Assembly (NCBI GenBank): GCA_003535195.1
Contig: DOHN01000049.1
Location: 8,730-14,737 of the forward strand
Source of the DNA: Ruminiclostridium sp.
GTDB lineage: Bacteria > Bacillota > Clostridia > DSM-8532
Length of the DNA stretch: 6,008 nucleotides
Reading direction: 5' to 3'
A program made the position numbers and the translations under genes. The first letter of the stretch is position 1. The number at the start of each line of letters is the position of its first letter. This document shows, piece by piece, positions 1 to 6,008 of this stretch. Under the pieces are notes generated by a model. The model was not told where the DNA came from, ran no database searches, and was given only the letters and a program-made list of their open reading frames with translations.

Positions 1-422
1 CGGCCTTCAATGGAGGCACATTTTTCCGGATGCAGCTTCCGGGCCTTTTTGAAGGCATGCCTCAGAACAACCGCACCGGCCCCGCCAAGGATACTTTTTT
101 CATCGTTCCACTTATCCATTAAATTATAATACGTCAATACGATATTCATGTCGGCTGCATATTCGGCAAAAATATTAGAAAAAGCAATCCATCTCTTCCT
201 GGTAGGATGTACCAGGCAGCGGTCTTTTTTCCCCATGACAGGGAGAGGATCCAAAGAATCCAGCAGCAGATAAAGAAATGTGAGATCAAAATTCAATGAA
301 ATCCGGGGCACCTGTCCGTAGCGGCGTCCTATAGTTTGGCACAGGCTGCAGTAATAGCCGCGGAAAACGTCGAACTCACGCATTCTGAGCTCCGGCTTAT
401 CTGGTTCAACATATCCGAACAT
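1..422 (-). CDS. DUF5685-like protein of unknown function (partial, C-terminus beyond the left edge)
   Basis: The frame is open from an ATG at 420-422 to the left edge, giving 140 N-terminal residues with no stop. The protein begins MFGYVEPDKPELRMREF and continues through YYCSLC. That opening (MFGYV, then a charged stretch and a CxxC inside an aromatic segment) is what I recognise from the DUF5685 family of Firmicutes; no function is established to my knowledge. Visible residues include Cys25-x-x-Cys28 and Cys69-x-x-His72, which could together form a metal site (inference), and an acidic segment YYNLMDKWNDE at about 98-108 in a region that looks helical. No signal peptide or clear membrane segment is seen in the visible part. 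GAGGG lies 4 nt before the ATG, a closely spaced but usable ribosome binding site; Met14 is a less likely start because the MFGYV opening is typical. The gene follows the Asp23 gene by 17 bp on the same strand, so the two are probably co-transcribed. Confidence 0.82.
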   Translation of the reverse strand, partial: MFGYVEPDKPELRMREFDVFRGYYCSLCQTIGRRYGQVPRISLNFDLTFLYLLLDSLDPLPVMGKKDRCLVHPTRKRWIAFSNIFAEYAADMNIVLTYYNLMDKWNDEKSILGGAGAVVLRHAFKKARKLHPEKCASIEG

Positions 423-439
423 AATACCCTCAATTCAAG

Positions 440-847
440 TTATTTAGATGGTTCATCCGACTTCTGCTCTTCCTTGTCCTTTTCGAAACTGACACCTTCT
501 ACATGTATATTAATGGCTGCCACATTCATCCCAGTCATGCTCTCGACAGCCGATTTCACCTGTTCCTGGATTCTCCAGGCCACATCAGGAATACGTGCAC
601 CGTAATCTACCACTATATAAAAATCAATGGTCACATCTTTCTTATCGTCAATTTCCACTTTGACGCCTTTGGTAGGGCTCTTGCGTCCCAAAACAGAGGA
701 GATGTTATCAGCAATTTTAGCATTCATGCTGGCAACACCCTCAACCTCATTGGCAACCGTATGAGCAATCACTGTAATAACATCGGCACTGATTTTTACT
801 TCACCAATATTATCATTATCTGCGGCGGGATTCATATCTCCAGGCAT
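440..847 (-). CDS. Asp23/Gls24 family envelope stress response protein
   Basis: A small acidic protein of 135 residues matching the Asp23/Gls24 (YloU-like) family. Family hallmarks visible are the N-terminal GEVKISADVITVIA segment at about 15-28, a following EVEGVASM segment, and the C-terminal half VDYGARIPDVAWRIQEQV... ending in NIHVEGVSF (about 80-121). The tail is short, charged and probably disordered. Members of this family are cytoplasmic or membrane-associated and are linked to cell-envelope homeostasis; the biochemical role is unclear. The frame extends to an ATG at 872-874 (144 aa), but the ATG at 845-847 is preceded by AGAAGGGAG at 7 nt, while the longer start has only an AGGGG about 13 nt away, so I prefer the shorter form. 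The N-terminal extension MNKREGSVI also adds nothing to the conserved domain. The gene has its own promoter and leads a two-gene unit with the DUF5685-like gene. Confidence 0.94.
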   Translation of the reverse strand: MPGDMNPAADNDNIGEVKISADVITVIAHTVANEVEGVASMNAKIADNISSVLGRKSPTKGVKVEIDDKKDVTIDFYIVVDYGARIPDVAWRIQEQVKSAVESMTGMNVAAINIHVEGVSFEKDKEEQKSDEPSK

Positions 848-854
848 GATGACA

Positions 855-863
855 CTCCCTTCT
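855..863 (-). promoter_or_regulatory. Ribosome binding site deciding the Asp23 start
   Basis: The minus-strand sequence AGAAGGGAG is followed by 7 nt and then the ATG at 845-847. It lies inside the longer possible reading frame that begins at 874, and its spacing is near ideal, which argues for the internal ATG as the true start. Confidence 0.65.
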
Positions 864-905
864 CTTTTATTCATAAATATTATGCAACCCCTTCCAATTG
901 CTCAC

Positions 906-935
906 ATTATATCATTGGCCGTGTATTTAATGCAA
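906..935 (-). promoter_or_regulatory. Predicted SigA-type promoter for the Asp23/DUF5685 unit
   Basis: On the minus strand there is a perfect TATAAT (906-911) with an upstream TG in the extended -10 position (TGATATAAT). A TTGCAT resembling a -35 box (930-935) lies 18 bp further upstream. Transcription would begin near 899, leaving a leader of about 50 nt before the Asp23 start. The promoter sits in the divergent spacer shared with ylbJ. It is predicted from sequence only. Confidence 0.7.
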
Positions 936-990
936 CTTTAGAGATTCAACCGAATATGTATTCTATAGATTTTTTATCAGCAGGATGATC

Positions 991-2157
991 ATGAAAAAAT
1001 TAAGCAATTTAACCGGTGCCTCCGTGGTTTATCTGTTTCCCGCTATTGCATTGATCCTGTCGCTTTTTGCCAAGGAAACTTCAGAGGCCGCAAGAACTGC
1101 CCTCTACCTCTGCCTGGATGTGGTGATACCATCACTCTTCCCGTTTTTTGTACTATCCAGATTGGCAGTCCCCTATCTTTCCGGATTTTCCTGCCCTGCC
1201 TTTTTAAAATACCTGACAGGCAAATTCTTCCGCCTTCCTTATTATACGCTGGTAACCATCCTTTTAGGATACTTAAGCGGATATCCAACAGGGGCAAAAC
1301 TGGCCAGGGACATGTTCGATGAAAGAGTTTTAGACAGCAGACAGGCCAGTAAAATGATCGCTGTGGCAAATAACAGCAGCCCGCTTTTTATCATCGGAAC
1401 CATCGGGGCCGGATTATTTAAAAGTATCAAAATAGGGTTTCTGCTGCTTGCTATCCATTGGATCTCCGGTATCATTGCAGCATTCTTTATCGTCCGGCTG
1501 GCCGATACGGAAAAATCAGGCCAAGCCCCCTCCATCAGGAATTCTTCCGACCACAAACGGGAAAAGCCGGCCCGGTTTTTATTGATGATTCCTTCGGCCA
1601 TCGAAGAGTCCGCCATCCTCTGCCTGAAGCTGACGGGTTACATCGTTTTATTCGCTGTCTTAACAGAATTGCTTTCACGATTGGGCCTCTTTTCGCTGTT
1701 AGGCCAAATGGTCGGACTGTTCTGTGCGAGTTCTCAGCCTGCCGCTTCTGAATTCATCTCAGCCGTTTTAAGAGGACTGATGGAAATTACATCGGGTGCA
1801 CAGGCTATCAGCCGGTTAAACGGTATAGCAGTTCATTTGCAGTTGGCTGCGGTATCCCTGATTGTCGGCTTTGCCGGTTTTTCCGTGCACATGCAGATTA
1901 TGGGCATTATGAAGGACACACAGGCCAAATACCGAACTTTATTTGCAGGCAAGCTGCTCCATGGAATCATTGCCTTTTTTATAACGCTGGCTGTAACCAC
2001 TCTTGCACCTATGACCGTAGAGACGGCCAATATAACATTCGGCTTTCCCTTTAATTTTTCAGGCATAAGGCTTTTTACGGTGGGGCTCTTGCTGATTTCC
2101 CTTGTCATTGCTCCATATCAAAGCGGTAATCGCAGAAAAAAACAAACGATCAAATGA
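991..2157 (+). CDS. ylbJ: Sporulation integral membrane protein YlbJ (nucleoside-recognition/gate domain)
   Basis: A hydrophobic 388-residue protein with around eight or more likely membrane segments, matching YlbJ in length and motifs. Recognisable pieces are IPSLFPFFVLS (about 46-56), GYLSGYPTGAK (93-103), ANNSSPLFIIGTIG (126-139), GLMEITSGAQAIS (262-274) and GFAGFSVHMQIMGIMK (293-308). The two halves resemble the paired Gate (nucleoside-recognition) domains, separated by a hydrophilic loop at about 170-198. In Bacillus subtilis YlbJ is needed for normal sporulation and is made under SigE in the mother cell; what it transports, if anything, is not known. Two in-frame ATGs compete: the one at 985 abuts the AGGA with no spacing, while the one at 991 has AGGA 5 nt before it, so 991 is chosen. 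The gene is divergent from the Asp23 gene and convergent with the recG operon, and it ends at a strong terminator. I could not find a convincing SigE promoter upstream. Confidence 0.94.
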   Translation: MKKLSNLTGASVVYLFPAIALILSLFAKETSEAARTALYLCLDVVIPSLFPFFVLSRLAVPYLSGFSCPAFLKYLTGKFFRLPYYTLVTILLGYLSGYPTGAKLARDMFDERVLDSRQASKMIAVANNSSPLFIIGTIGAGLFKSIKIGFLLLAIHWISGIIAAFFIVRLADTEKSGQAPSIRNSSDHKREKPARFLLMIPSAIEESAILCLKLTGYIVLFAVLTELLSRLGLFSLLGQMVGLFCASSQPAASEFISAVLRGLMEITSGAQAISRLNGIAVHLQLAAVSLIVGFAGFSVHMQIMGIMKDTQAKYRTLFAGKLLHGIIAFFITLAVTTLAPMTVETANITFGFPFNFSGIRLFTVGLLLISLVIAPYQSGNRRKKQTIK

Positions 2158-2161
2158 AACA

Positions 2162-2193
2162 GGAGCGGCTGCAAATAGCCGCTCCCCATTTTT
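2162..2193 (+). terminator. Rho-independent terminator after ylbJ, possibly bidirectional
   Basis: A perfect 8-bp stem, GGAGCGGC (2162-2169) with GCCGCTCC (2178-2185), encloses an 8-nt loop and is followed after CCA by five T residues (2189-2193). It starts 5 bp past the ylbJ stop. Read on the minus strand the same hairpin is followed by TGTTTCATTT, a weaker T-rich tract, so it may also stop transcripts of the recG operon coming from the other side, whose last stop codon is at 2255. Confidence 0.88.
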
Positions 2194-2254
2194 ATAGTTA
2201 CAAAATATGGTTCTACTGGTTTAAGGGTTCCTCATGCAAGATTGAAATTTGTGA

Positions 2255-2695
2255 TTACTTTAATTCCTGGCGGTTCACCTTTATGACATCCAGGGTCTCT
2301 TCCATAATTTCCTCTACCTTGTTTAGGATGCCGTCAGCATATTCGCGGGTTCCCAGCCGGATCTCCCTGGCATTCTTTTTAGCGTTTGAAATGATAATCT
2401 CTGCCTGTTCATAAGCTTTTTTGGTAATTTCATTTTCATCTACCAGCGCAGCAATGCGTGCCTCTGCATTGTTGATAATATCTTCCGCCTCCTGCTGGGC
2501 TTCCATGAGCACTCTCTGCTTCTCATCGGTAATGCGCTTGGCCGTTTTAATATCATCCGGAAGCTTCAGACGAATTTCCTGAATCAGGTCGAGTACTGTT
2601 TCTCTATCCATTATACATTTACCGCCGGAAAGGGGAATGTTCATACCGCTGTCAACGATATCCTCCAGCTGTTCTAAAAGCTCTAGTAATTCCAT
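2255..2695 (-). CDS. Conserved clostridial coiled-coil protein ('ATPase' / ATP synthase subunit B-H-like), function unknown
   Basis: A 146-residue, highly charged, mostly helical protein. The N-terminal part MELLELLEQLEDIVDSG is amphipathic, followed by a short non-helical piece with IPLSGGK (about 20-26). Then comes a long Ala/Glu/Lys-rich coiled coil (about 50-108) of the kind seen in subunit B/H stalks of rotary ATPases and in DivIVA-like proteins. The end carries LGTREYADGIL (114-124) and a final helix. Proteins of this type next to coaD in Clostridia are often labelled 'ATPase', but I see no Walker A or other nucleotide-binding motif, so that name probably reflects coiled-coil similarity only. 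There are no membrane segments. The frame can be extended to a GTG at 2708-2710, but that codon overlaps the GGAGG that correctly spaces the ATG at 2693-2695 (8 nt), so the ATG is chosen. It is the last gene of the recG-rsmD-coaD operon, 24 bp after coaD. The role is not known to me; a cell-division or scaffold role is only a guess. Confidence 0.85.
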   Translation of the reverse strand: MELLELLEQLEDIVDSGMNIPLSGGKCIMDRETVLDLIQEIRLKLPDDIKTAKRITDEKQRVLMEAQQEAEDIINNAEARIAALVDENEITKKAYEQAEIIISNAKKNAREIRLGTREYADGILNKVEEIMEETLDVIKVNRQELK

Positions 2696-2703
2696 TTTTG
2701 TGA

Positions 2704-2708
2704 CCTCC
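2704..2708 (-). promoter_or_regulatory. Ribosome binding site deciding the coiled-coil protein start
   Basis: A perfect GGAGG on the minus strand lies 8 nt before the ATG at 2693-2695. The upstream in-frame GTG (2708-2710) overlaps it and has no comparable site of its own. Confidence 0.75.
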
Positions 2709-2719
2709 ACAAATTTTAA

Positions 2720-3199
2720 TCATTTGTTTAGTTTTCTAATTATTATATCGGCGATTTGGCTCGGAACAAAATCATCAATTTTTGCACCGTATCTGGCAAG
2801 TTCCCTGATGGCGCTTGAACTTAAAAATGAGTTCTGTATACTTGTCATCATAAAAAGCGTATCGATATCTTCATCCAAATTATGATTCAGCATGGCCATC
2901 TGCATCTCATATTCAAAATCAGACAACGCCCGAAGCCCCTTTATAATCGTTTTGGCATCGACTTCCTTCATAAAGTCCACAAGGAGCCCTGAATAACTGG
3001 TAATTTCTATATTCTTCCGGTTTCCCACAGCAAGATGCAAAAGCTCAAGCCTCTCCTCTATAGTAAAAGCCGGGATTTTATTCATATTAACAACCACTGC
3101 AACAATCAGTCTGTCGCAGATCTTTGCAGCCCTATTGATAATATCCAAATGTCCATTGGTTACGGGGTCAAAACTTCCAGGATAAACGAAAGTTAGCAC
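2720..3199 (-). CDS. coaD: Pantetheine-phosphate adenylyltransferase (phosphopantetheine adenylyltransferase)
   Basis: CoaD transfers AMP from ATP to 4'-phosphopantetheine, giving dephospho-CoA and pyrophosphate, the penultimate step of coenzyme A synthesis in the cytoplasm. At 159 residues it has the normal family length and the nucleotidyltransferase fold. The signature [11 protein letters not shown] (7-17) holds the catalytic (T/H)xGH motif TNGH at 14-17. Lys41 follows the second strand, then EERLELL (48-54), GLLVDF (71-76), the [12 protein letters not shown] block (87-98) and [10 protein letters not shown] (125-134) of the C-terminal ATP-binding region. Two positions differ from common members: Lys87 where the family usually has Arg (Arg88 in E. 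coli) and Asn123 where an aromatic is usual before SFLSSS. Both look tolerable, and function is very likely retained. The start codon is GTG (3197-3199), supported by GGAGG at 7 nt; the nearby ATG is in another frame. It is the third gene of the recG operon, 20 bp after rsmD. The stop is TGA. Confidence 0.98.
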   Translation of the reverse strand: MLTFVYPGSFDPVTNGHLDIINRAAKICDRLIVAVVVNMNKIPAFTIEERLELLHLAVGNRKNIEITSYSGLLVDFMKEVDAKTIIKGLRALSDFEYEMQMAMLNHNLDEDIDTLFMMTSIQNSFLSSSAIRELARYGAKIDDFVPSQIADIIIRKLNK

Positions 3200-3206
3200 G
3201 CTGATT

Positions 3207-3211
3207 CCTCC
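3207..3211 (-). promoter_or_regulatory. Ribosome binding site for the GTG start of coaD
   Basis: GGAGG on the minus strand sits 7 nt before the GTG at 3197-3199. The ATG that overlaps this site (in ATGGAGG) is out of frame with coaD, so the GTG is the only well-supported start. Confidence 0.8.
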
Positions 3212-3219
3212 ATACCGTC

Positions 3220-3783
3220 TTAGCCTTGGCCAGACTCCACATAGAATGAAAACATGGTATCGCCATACGCTTTAGTCCGTACTTTTGAAAGGCCTCCCAC
3301 TTGCTCCGGAGACATCTCAACCTCGTCATGCTCGCAGGCTATAATTCCATCTTCATTTATTATACCAAAATCATCTATCATTTGAAGAGTTTTGGAAAGA
3401 AAATTCATATTATATGGCGGATCCATAAAAATGATGTCGAATTTCTCCCCTTTTTCCTTAAGAAATTTCAATGCACGAAAGACATCCATGGTTAGAATAA
3501 AAGATTGCTCAAGGAATTTCGTCTTTTTAAGATTTTCGGCTATAACCCTTCGGCAGATTTTGCTCTCGTCTACAAAAACTGCATATTTTGCCCCCCTGCT
3601 TAAGGCCTCGATACCCAAATTTCCCGAGCCGGAAAAGAGGTCTAACACCACGGTATCGCCTATGTAGGGCATGAGAATGTTAAATACGGATTCTTTTACC
3701 CTGTCCAGTGTCGGACGGGTCTTTATGGTATCCGGCGTTTGAATGCGGATTCCGCGGGCAGTGCCGCCAATAATTCGAAGCAT
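3220..3783 (-). CDS. rsmD: 16S rRNA (guanine(966)-N(2))-methyltransferase RsmD
   Basis: RsmD uses S-adenosylmethionine to methylate N2 of G966 (E. coli numbering) in 16S rRNA during small-subunit assembly. The 187-residue protein has the usual family length. The N-terminal substrate-side motif is [12 protein letters not shown] (3-14), with [15 protein letters not shown] (23-37). The SAM-binding motif I is [20 protein letters not shown] (46-65), followed by acidic Asp72 at the end of the second strand, and the N2-methyltransferase catalytic motif DPPY lies at 121-124. The start ATG (3781-3783) has a GGGGGAG purine run 4 nt upstream. The gene lies 14 bp after recG and 20 bp before coaD, so it is the second gene of one operon. 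The rsmD-coaD pair is a widely conserved neighbourhood in Firmicutes (ylbH-ylbI in B. subtilis). No key residue is missing. Confidence 0.98.
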   Translation of the reverse strand: MLRIIGGTARGIRIQTPDTIKTRPTLDRVKESVFNILMPYIGDTVVLDLFSGSGNLGIEALSRGAKYAVFVDESKICRRVIAENLKKTKFLEQSFILTMDVFRALKFLKEKGEKFDIIFMDPPYNMNFLSKTLQMIDDFGIINEDGIIACEHDEVEMSPEQVGGLSKVRTKAYGDTMFSFYVESGQG

Positions 3784-3797
3784 ATTTCTCCCCCGCT

Positions 3798-5861
3798 TTA
3801 GTTTAAGGAAACCTCCCTGAATGTTTCACTGAACATCCGGCCAAGCCTTTCCTTTAAAAGCTTATATTCATCATTTCCATTCAGTAAATTTTTATCAGTA
3901 ATTTCTCGGACAGCCTTTTGAACTTCCTTCAATACTTCCATATCCCTGTACAGATTGGCTATTTTAAACTCAGGGAGACCATGCTGCCTGACGCCGAACA
4001 CATCCCCGGGCCCCCGGAGCTCCAGGTCCTTTTCTGCGATGACAAACCCGTCATTGCTCTCGGTCATAATCTCCATTCTCTGTTTGGAAATCCCGCTTTT
4101 GCTCCGATTAAACAGGATGCAATAGGATTGGTGAACGCCTCTTCCCACCCGGCCCCGAAGCTGATGAAGCTGGCTTAAGCCAAAGCGTTCTGCGTTTTCG
4201 ATCACCATGATAGTGGCATTGGGAACATTTACGCCTACCTCTATGACTGTCGTGGAAACCAGGATATCCAGAGTGCCGTTCACAAACCTGTGCATGATTT
4301 CTTCCTTTTCAAGGGATTTCATCTTTCCGTGTATAAGCCCTACCCGGAGCCCTCGAAGCTCATTGTCCCTGATACGTTCCGCAAGGCCTTCGGCCGATTC
4401 GGCATCGATCTCGTCGGATTCCTCCACCAGGGGACATACAATATAGGCTTGCCGGCCCTCCCGGACATTCTTTCTGATAAACTGGTAAATCCTGTCTCGC
4501 ATGGATTCACCAACAGTATAGGTCTTAATTGGTTTTCTATTGGGCGGAAGAGCATCTATCACAGACACATCCAGATCTCCGTACAGAACCAGGGATAATG
4601 TTCTGGGAATAGGTGTGGCCGTCATAACCAGCAAATCGGGATTTTCACCCTTTCCCGAAAGCCTCGCCCTTTGCCGCACACCGAAACGATGCTGCTCATC
4701 TGTAACCACTAGCCCCAATTGGGAAAATTCGGTGTCATCCTCTAAAACAGCATGGGTGCCAATAATAATATCGATCTCTCCCTGCCTAGAAAGGCTCTTC
4801 ACTTCTTCCTTTTCTTTCTTCTTCAGGCCTCCGGTCAAGAGGCGCACCCTGATTCCAAGCTGGCTTAAAAGAGGCTGGACGCTTTTGTAATGTTGCTCGG
4901 CCAGAATTTCCGTAGGTACCATGAAGGCGCCTTGACAGCCGCTTTTAACAGCCTTGTAAAGGGCCATGACAGCAACGATGGTCTTTCCTGAGCCCACATC
5001 TCCCTGAATAAGCCGGTTCATCCTTCTATCAGACTCCATATCCCGCTCAATCTCAGAAAAAACATTCTTCTGGGCCCCGGTAAGTGAAAAAGGCAATTTG
5101 CTCAAAAGAGGCGTCATATCAACAGGTTTAAAGGAAATGCCCTTTTGGTTGGAGCTTGTCCCCTTCATATGCATGAGGCCCAGCTGCAGCAGAAGCAGTT
5201 CCTCAAACACCAGCCTTCGCCTCGCCTGCTCCATATGGGACAGGCTTTGGGGAAAATGAATCTGCTCATAGGCAAAATTGACTTCACCAAGCTTATAATC
5301 CTGCCTTAAGCCATTGGGCAGGACATCTTCAAGCTGACCCCGGGTAAGGCTTATGGCATTTTGGATCAGATTCCGAAGATACGTCTGGGTTATATTTTTA
5401 GTAAGCGGGTATACCGGAACAATCCGCCCGGTATTCCTTCCCACCTGTTCGGCTTTTTCGATAACGGGGTTATGCATTTCGACGCGCATTCCCATTTTTT
5501 TGACCCGGCCGAAAAAGATATAGTCCCCTCCGACTTGAAGGCTGTTCTTAATATAACTTTGGTTGAACCAGACAAGAGTCAAAAATGCGGAGCCGTCCGA
5601 AACCTGCGCCCTGGTTATGCGCAGATTCTTCCTCGGCCTTATTTCGGAGGCCTCGGCAATAAGGGATGCACGGATACCGCACTCCTCCCCATCCACGACC
5701 TCATTAATTTTTTTAAGAACAGTCCTGTCTTCATAGCTCCTTGGGAAATAAGTTAATACATCGTAAACCGTGAATAGGCCCAGCTTTGAAAAAAGCCTCG
5801 CCCTAGCTTCGCCAACGCCTTTTATATATTGTAACGACCGGTCTAAAACCGATTGGGACAT
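3798..5861 (-). CDS. recG: ATP-dependent DNA helicase RecG
   Basis: RecG is a superfamily 2 double-stranded DNA translocase that remodels stalled replication forks and Holliday junctions. The 687-residue length fits the family (682-693 in B. subtilis and E. coli). The N-terminal wedge/OB domain spans roughly 1-230 and includes a helix-hairpin-helix-like IKGVGEARARLFSKLGL (13-29). Helicase motifs follow in order: Walker A GDVGSGKT (287-294), PTEILAEQH (316-324), DEQH (388-391), TATPIPRT (414-421), VIEVGVNVPNAT (539-550) and QLHQLRGRVGRG (564-575). The C-terminal RecG region has GPGDVFGVRQHGLPEFKIA (617-635). The frame is open further upstream, but the ATG at 5859-5861 has GGGGTGG 4 nt before it, matches known RecG N-termini, and lies just downstream of a good -10 box. 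The upstream in-frame ATG at 5930 would add 23 hydrophobic residues and place the promoter inside the gene. It is the first gene of a four-gene operon. Confidence 0.98.
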   Translation of the reverse strand: MSQSVLDRSLQYIKGVGEARARLFSKLGLFTVYDVLTYFPRSYEDRTVLKKINEVVDGEECGIRASLIAEASEIRPRKNLRITRAQVSDGSAFLTLVWFNQSYIKNSLQVGGDYIFFGRVKKMGMRVEMHNPVIEKAEQVGRNTGRIVPVYPLTKNITQTYLRNLIQNAISLTRGQLEDVLPNGLRQDYKLGEVNFAYEQIHFPQSLSHMEQARRRLVFEELLLLQLGLMHMKGTSSNQKGISFKPVDMTPLLSKLPFSLTGAQKNVFSEIERDMESDRRMNRLIQGDVGSGKTIVAVMALYKAVKSGCQGAFMVPTEILAEQHYKSVQPLLSQLGIRVRLLTGGLKKKEKEEVKSLSRQGEIDIIIGTHAVLEDDTEFSQLGLVVTDEQHRFGVRQRARLSGKGENPDLLVMTATPIPRTLSLVLYGDLDVSVIDALPPNRKPIKTYTVGESMRDRIYQFIRKNVREGRQAYIVCPLVEESDEIDAESAEGLAERIRDNELRGLRVGLIHGKMKSLEKEEIMHRFVNGTLDILVSTTVIEVGVNVPNATIMVIENAERFGLSQLHQLRGRVGRGVHQSYCILFNRSKSGISKQRMEIMTESNDGFVIAEKDLELRGPGDVFGVRQHGLPEFKIANLYRDMEVLKEVQKAVREITDKNLLNGNDEYKLLKERLGRMFSETFREVSLN

Positions 5862-5865
5862 ACTA

Positions 5866-5872
5866 CCACCCC
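5866..5872 (-). promoter_or_regulatory. Ribosome binding site supporting the recG start
   Basis: GGGGTGG on the minus strand lies 4 nt before the ATG at 5859-5861. The match to the anti-Shine-Dalgarno sequence includes one imperfect position (GGTGG for GGAGG), so initiation may be moderate. Confidence 0.5.
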
Positions 5873-5895
5873 AAAAGAAATTCCAAATTAAAATT

Positions 5896-5904
5896 ATTAT
5901 AACA
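5896..5904 (-). promoter_or_regulatory. Extended -10 promoter element for the recG operon
   Basis: The minus strand reads TGTTATAAT: a perfect TATAAT (5896-5901) with the TG of an extended -10 element. There is no good -35 box at 16-18 bp; the nearby TTGAAA is only 10 bp away. Extended -10 promoters can work without a -35 box. Transcription would begin around 5889, giving a leader of about 28 nt before recG. Confidence 0.6.
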
Positions 5905-6008
5905 TGAAATGTTTCAATGCTCCCAGGCATCCGTTCGAAATCTTTGATTTGTAATTTAGCGCCACGAGTGGTGTTTCGTACGCCCTCAAGAAAATCCGTC
6001 CGGGATTT

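Noticed and set aside
951..984. A possible SigE-type promoter for ylbJ
   Set aside because: GAATATG resembles a -35 element, but no CATA-type -10 box follows at the expected spacing, so I do not list it as a feature even though ylbJ is SigE-dependent in B. subtilis.
503..988. A 161-codon open frame on the plus strand opposite the Asp23 gene
   Set aside because: It is antisense to a clearly recognisable Asp23 protein, has no convincing ribosome binding site, and its translation is low-complexity and rich in His/Ile/Asn, as expected of a shadow frame.
1043..1616. Minus-strand open frames of about 108 and 124 codons opposite ylbJ
   Set aside because: They overlap each other and the well-supported ylbJ gene, and their translations show no family features.
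5361..5756. A 131-codon plus-strand open frame opposite recG
   Set aside because: It lies wholly within the RecG wedge domain coding sequence on the opposite strand and resembles no family I know. The same holds for the other plus-strand frames within 3918-4890.
5941..5957. Short inverted repeat AAATC/GATTT near the right edge
   Set aside because: A 5-bp stem with a 3-nt loop and no T-run is too weak to call a terminator or operator; repeats of this size arise by chance in AT-rich spacers.
5917..6008. A possible divergent plus-strand gene start (ATG at 5917, open to the edge)
   Set aside because: There is no ribosome binding site in front of it, it sits immediately beside the recG promoter, and the roughly 30 visible residues are not recognisable.

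Overview
The window is a stretch of ordinary chromosome from an endospore-forming, low-to-moderate GC Firmicute, most likely a member of the Clostridia. Three things point there: a YlbJ-type sporulation membrane protein, an Asp23/Gls24 protein, and the order recG - rsmD - coaD - small coiled-coil protein, which is typical of clostridial genomes. I cannot resolve the genus. Seven protein genes account for nearly all of the sequence. I see no RNA gene, mobile element, CRISPR array or long repeat.

Left part (1-990). Two minus-strand genes lie 17 bp apart and read toward the left edge: an Asp23/Gls24 family protein, then a DUF5685-like protein whose C-terminal part is cut off by the window edge. 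A good extended -10 promoter (906-935) sits in front of the pair. The divergent gene on the plus strand is ylbJ (991-2157). It ends in a strong hairpin terminator (2162-2193) that lies between two convergent transcription units.

Right part (2255-5904). A compact minus-strand operon runs recG, rsmD, coaD, then a coiled-coil protein often labelled 'ATPase' in clostridial genomes. The gaps are 14, 20 and 24 bp, and each gene has its own ribosome binding site. A TGnTATAAT extended -10 element lies about 35 bp before recG. The operon links replication-fork rescue (RecG), 16S rRNA methylation (RsmD) and coenzyme A synthesis (CoaD). These are housekeeping functions with no obvious shared pathway, a conserved neighbourhood rather than a specialised system. 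The last ~100 bp, upstream of the recG promoter, hold no gene I can recognise.

For four genes (asp23, ylbJ, the coiled-coil gene, recG) the longest possible reading frame is not the best start. The ribosome binding sites support shorter proteins, and the coordinates given use those. I found no convincing new biological system. The least understood items are the DUF5685-like protein with its Cys/His pattern and the small coiled-coil protein.
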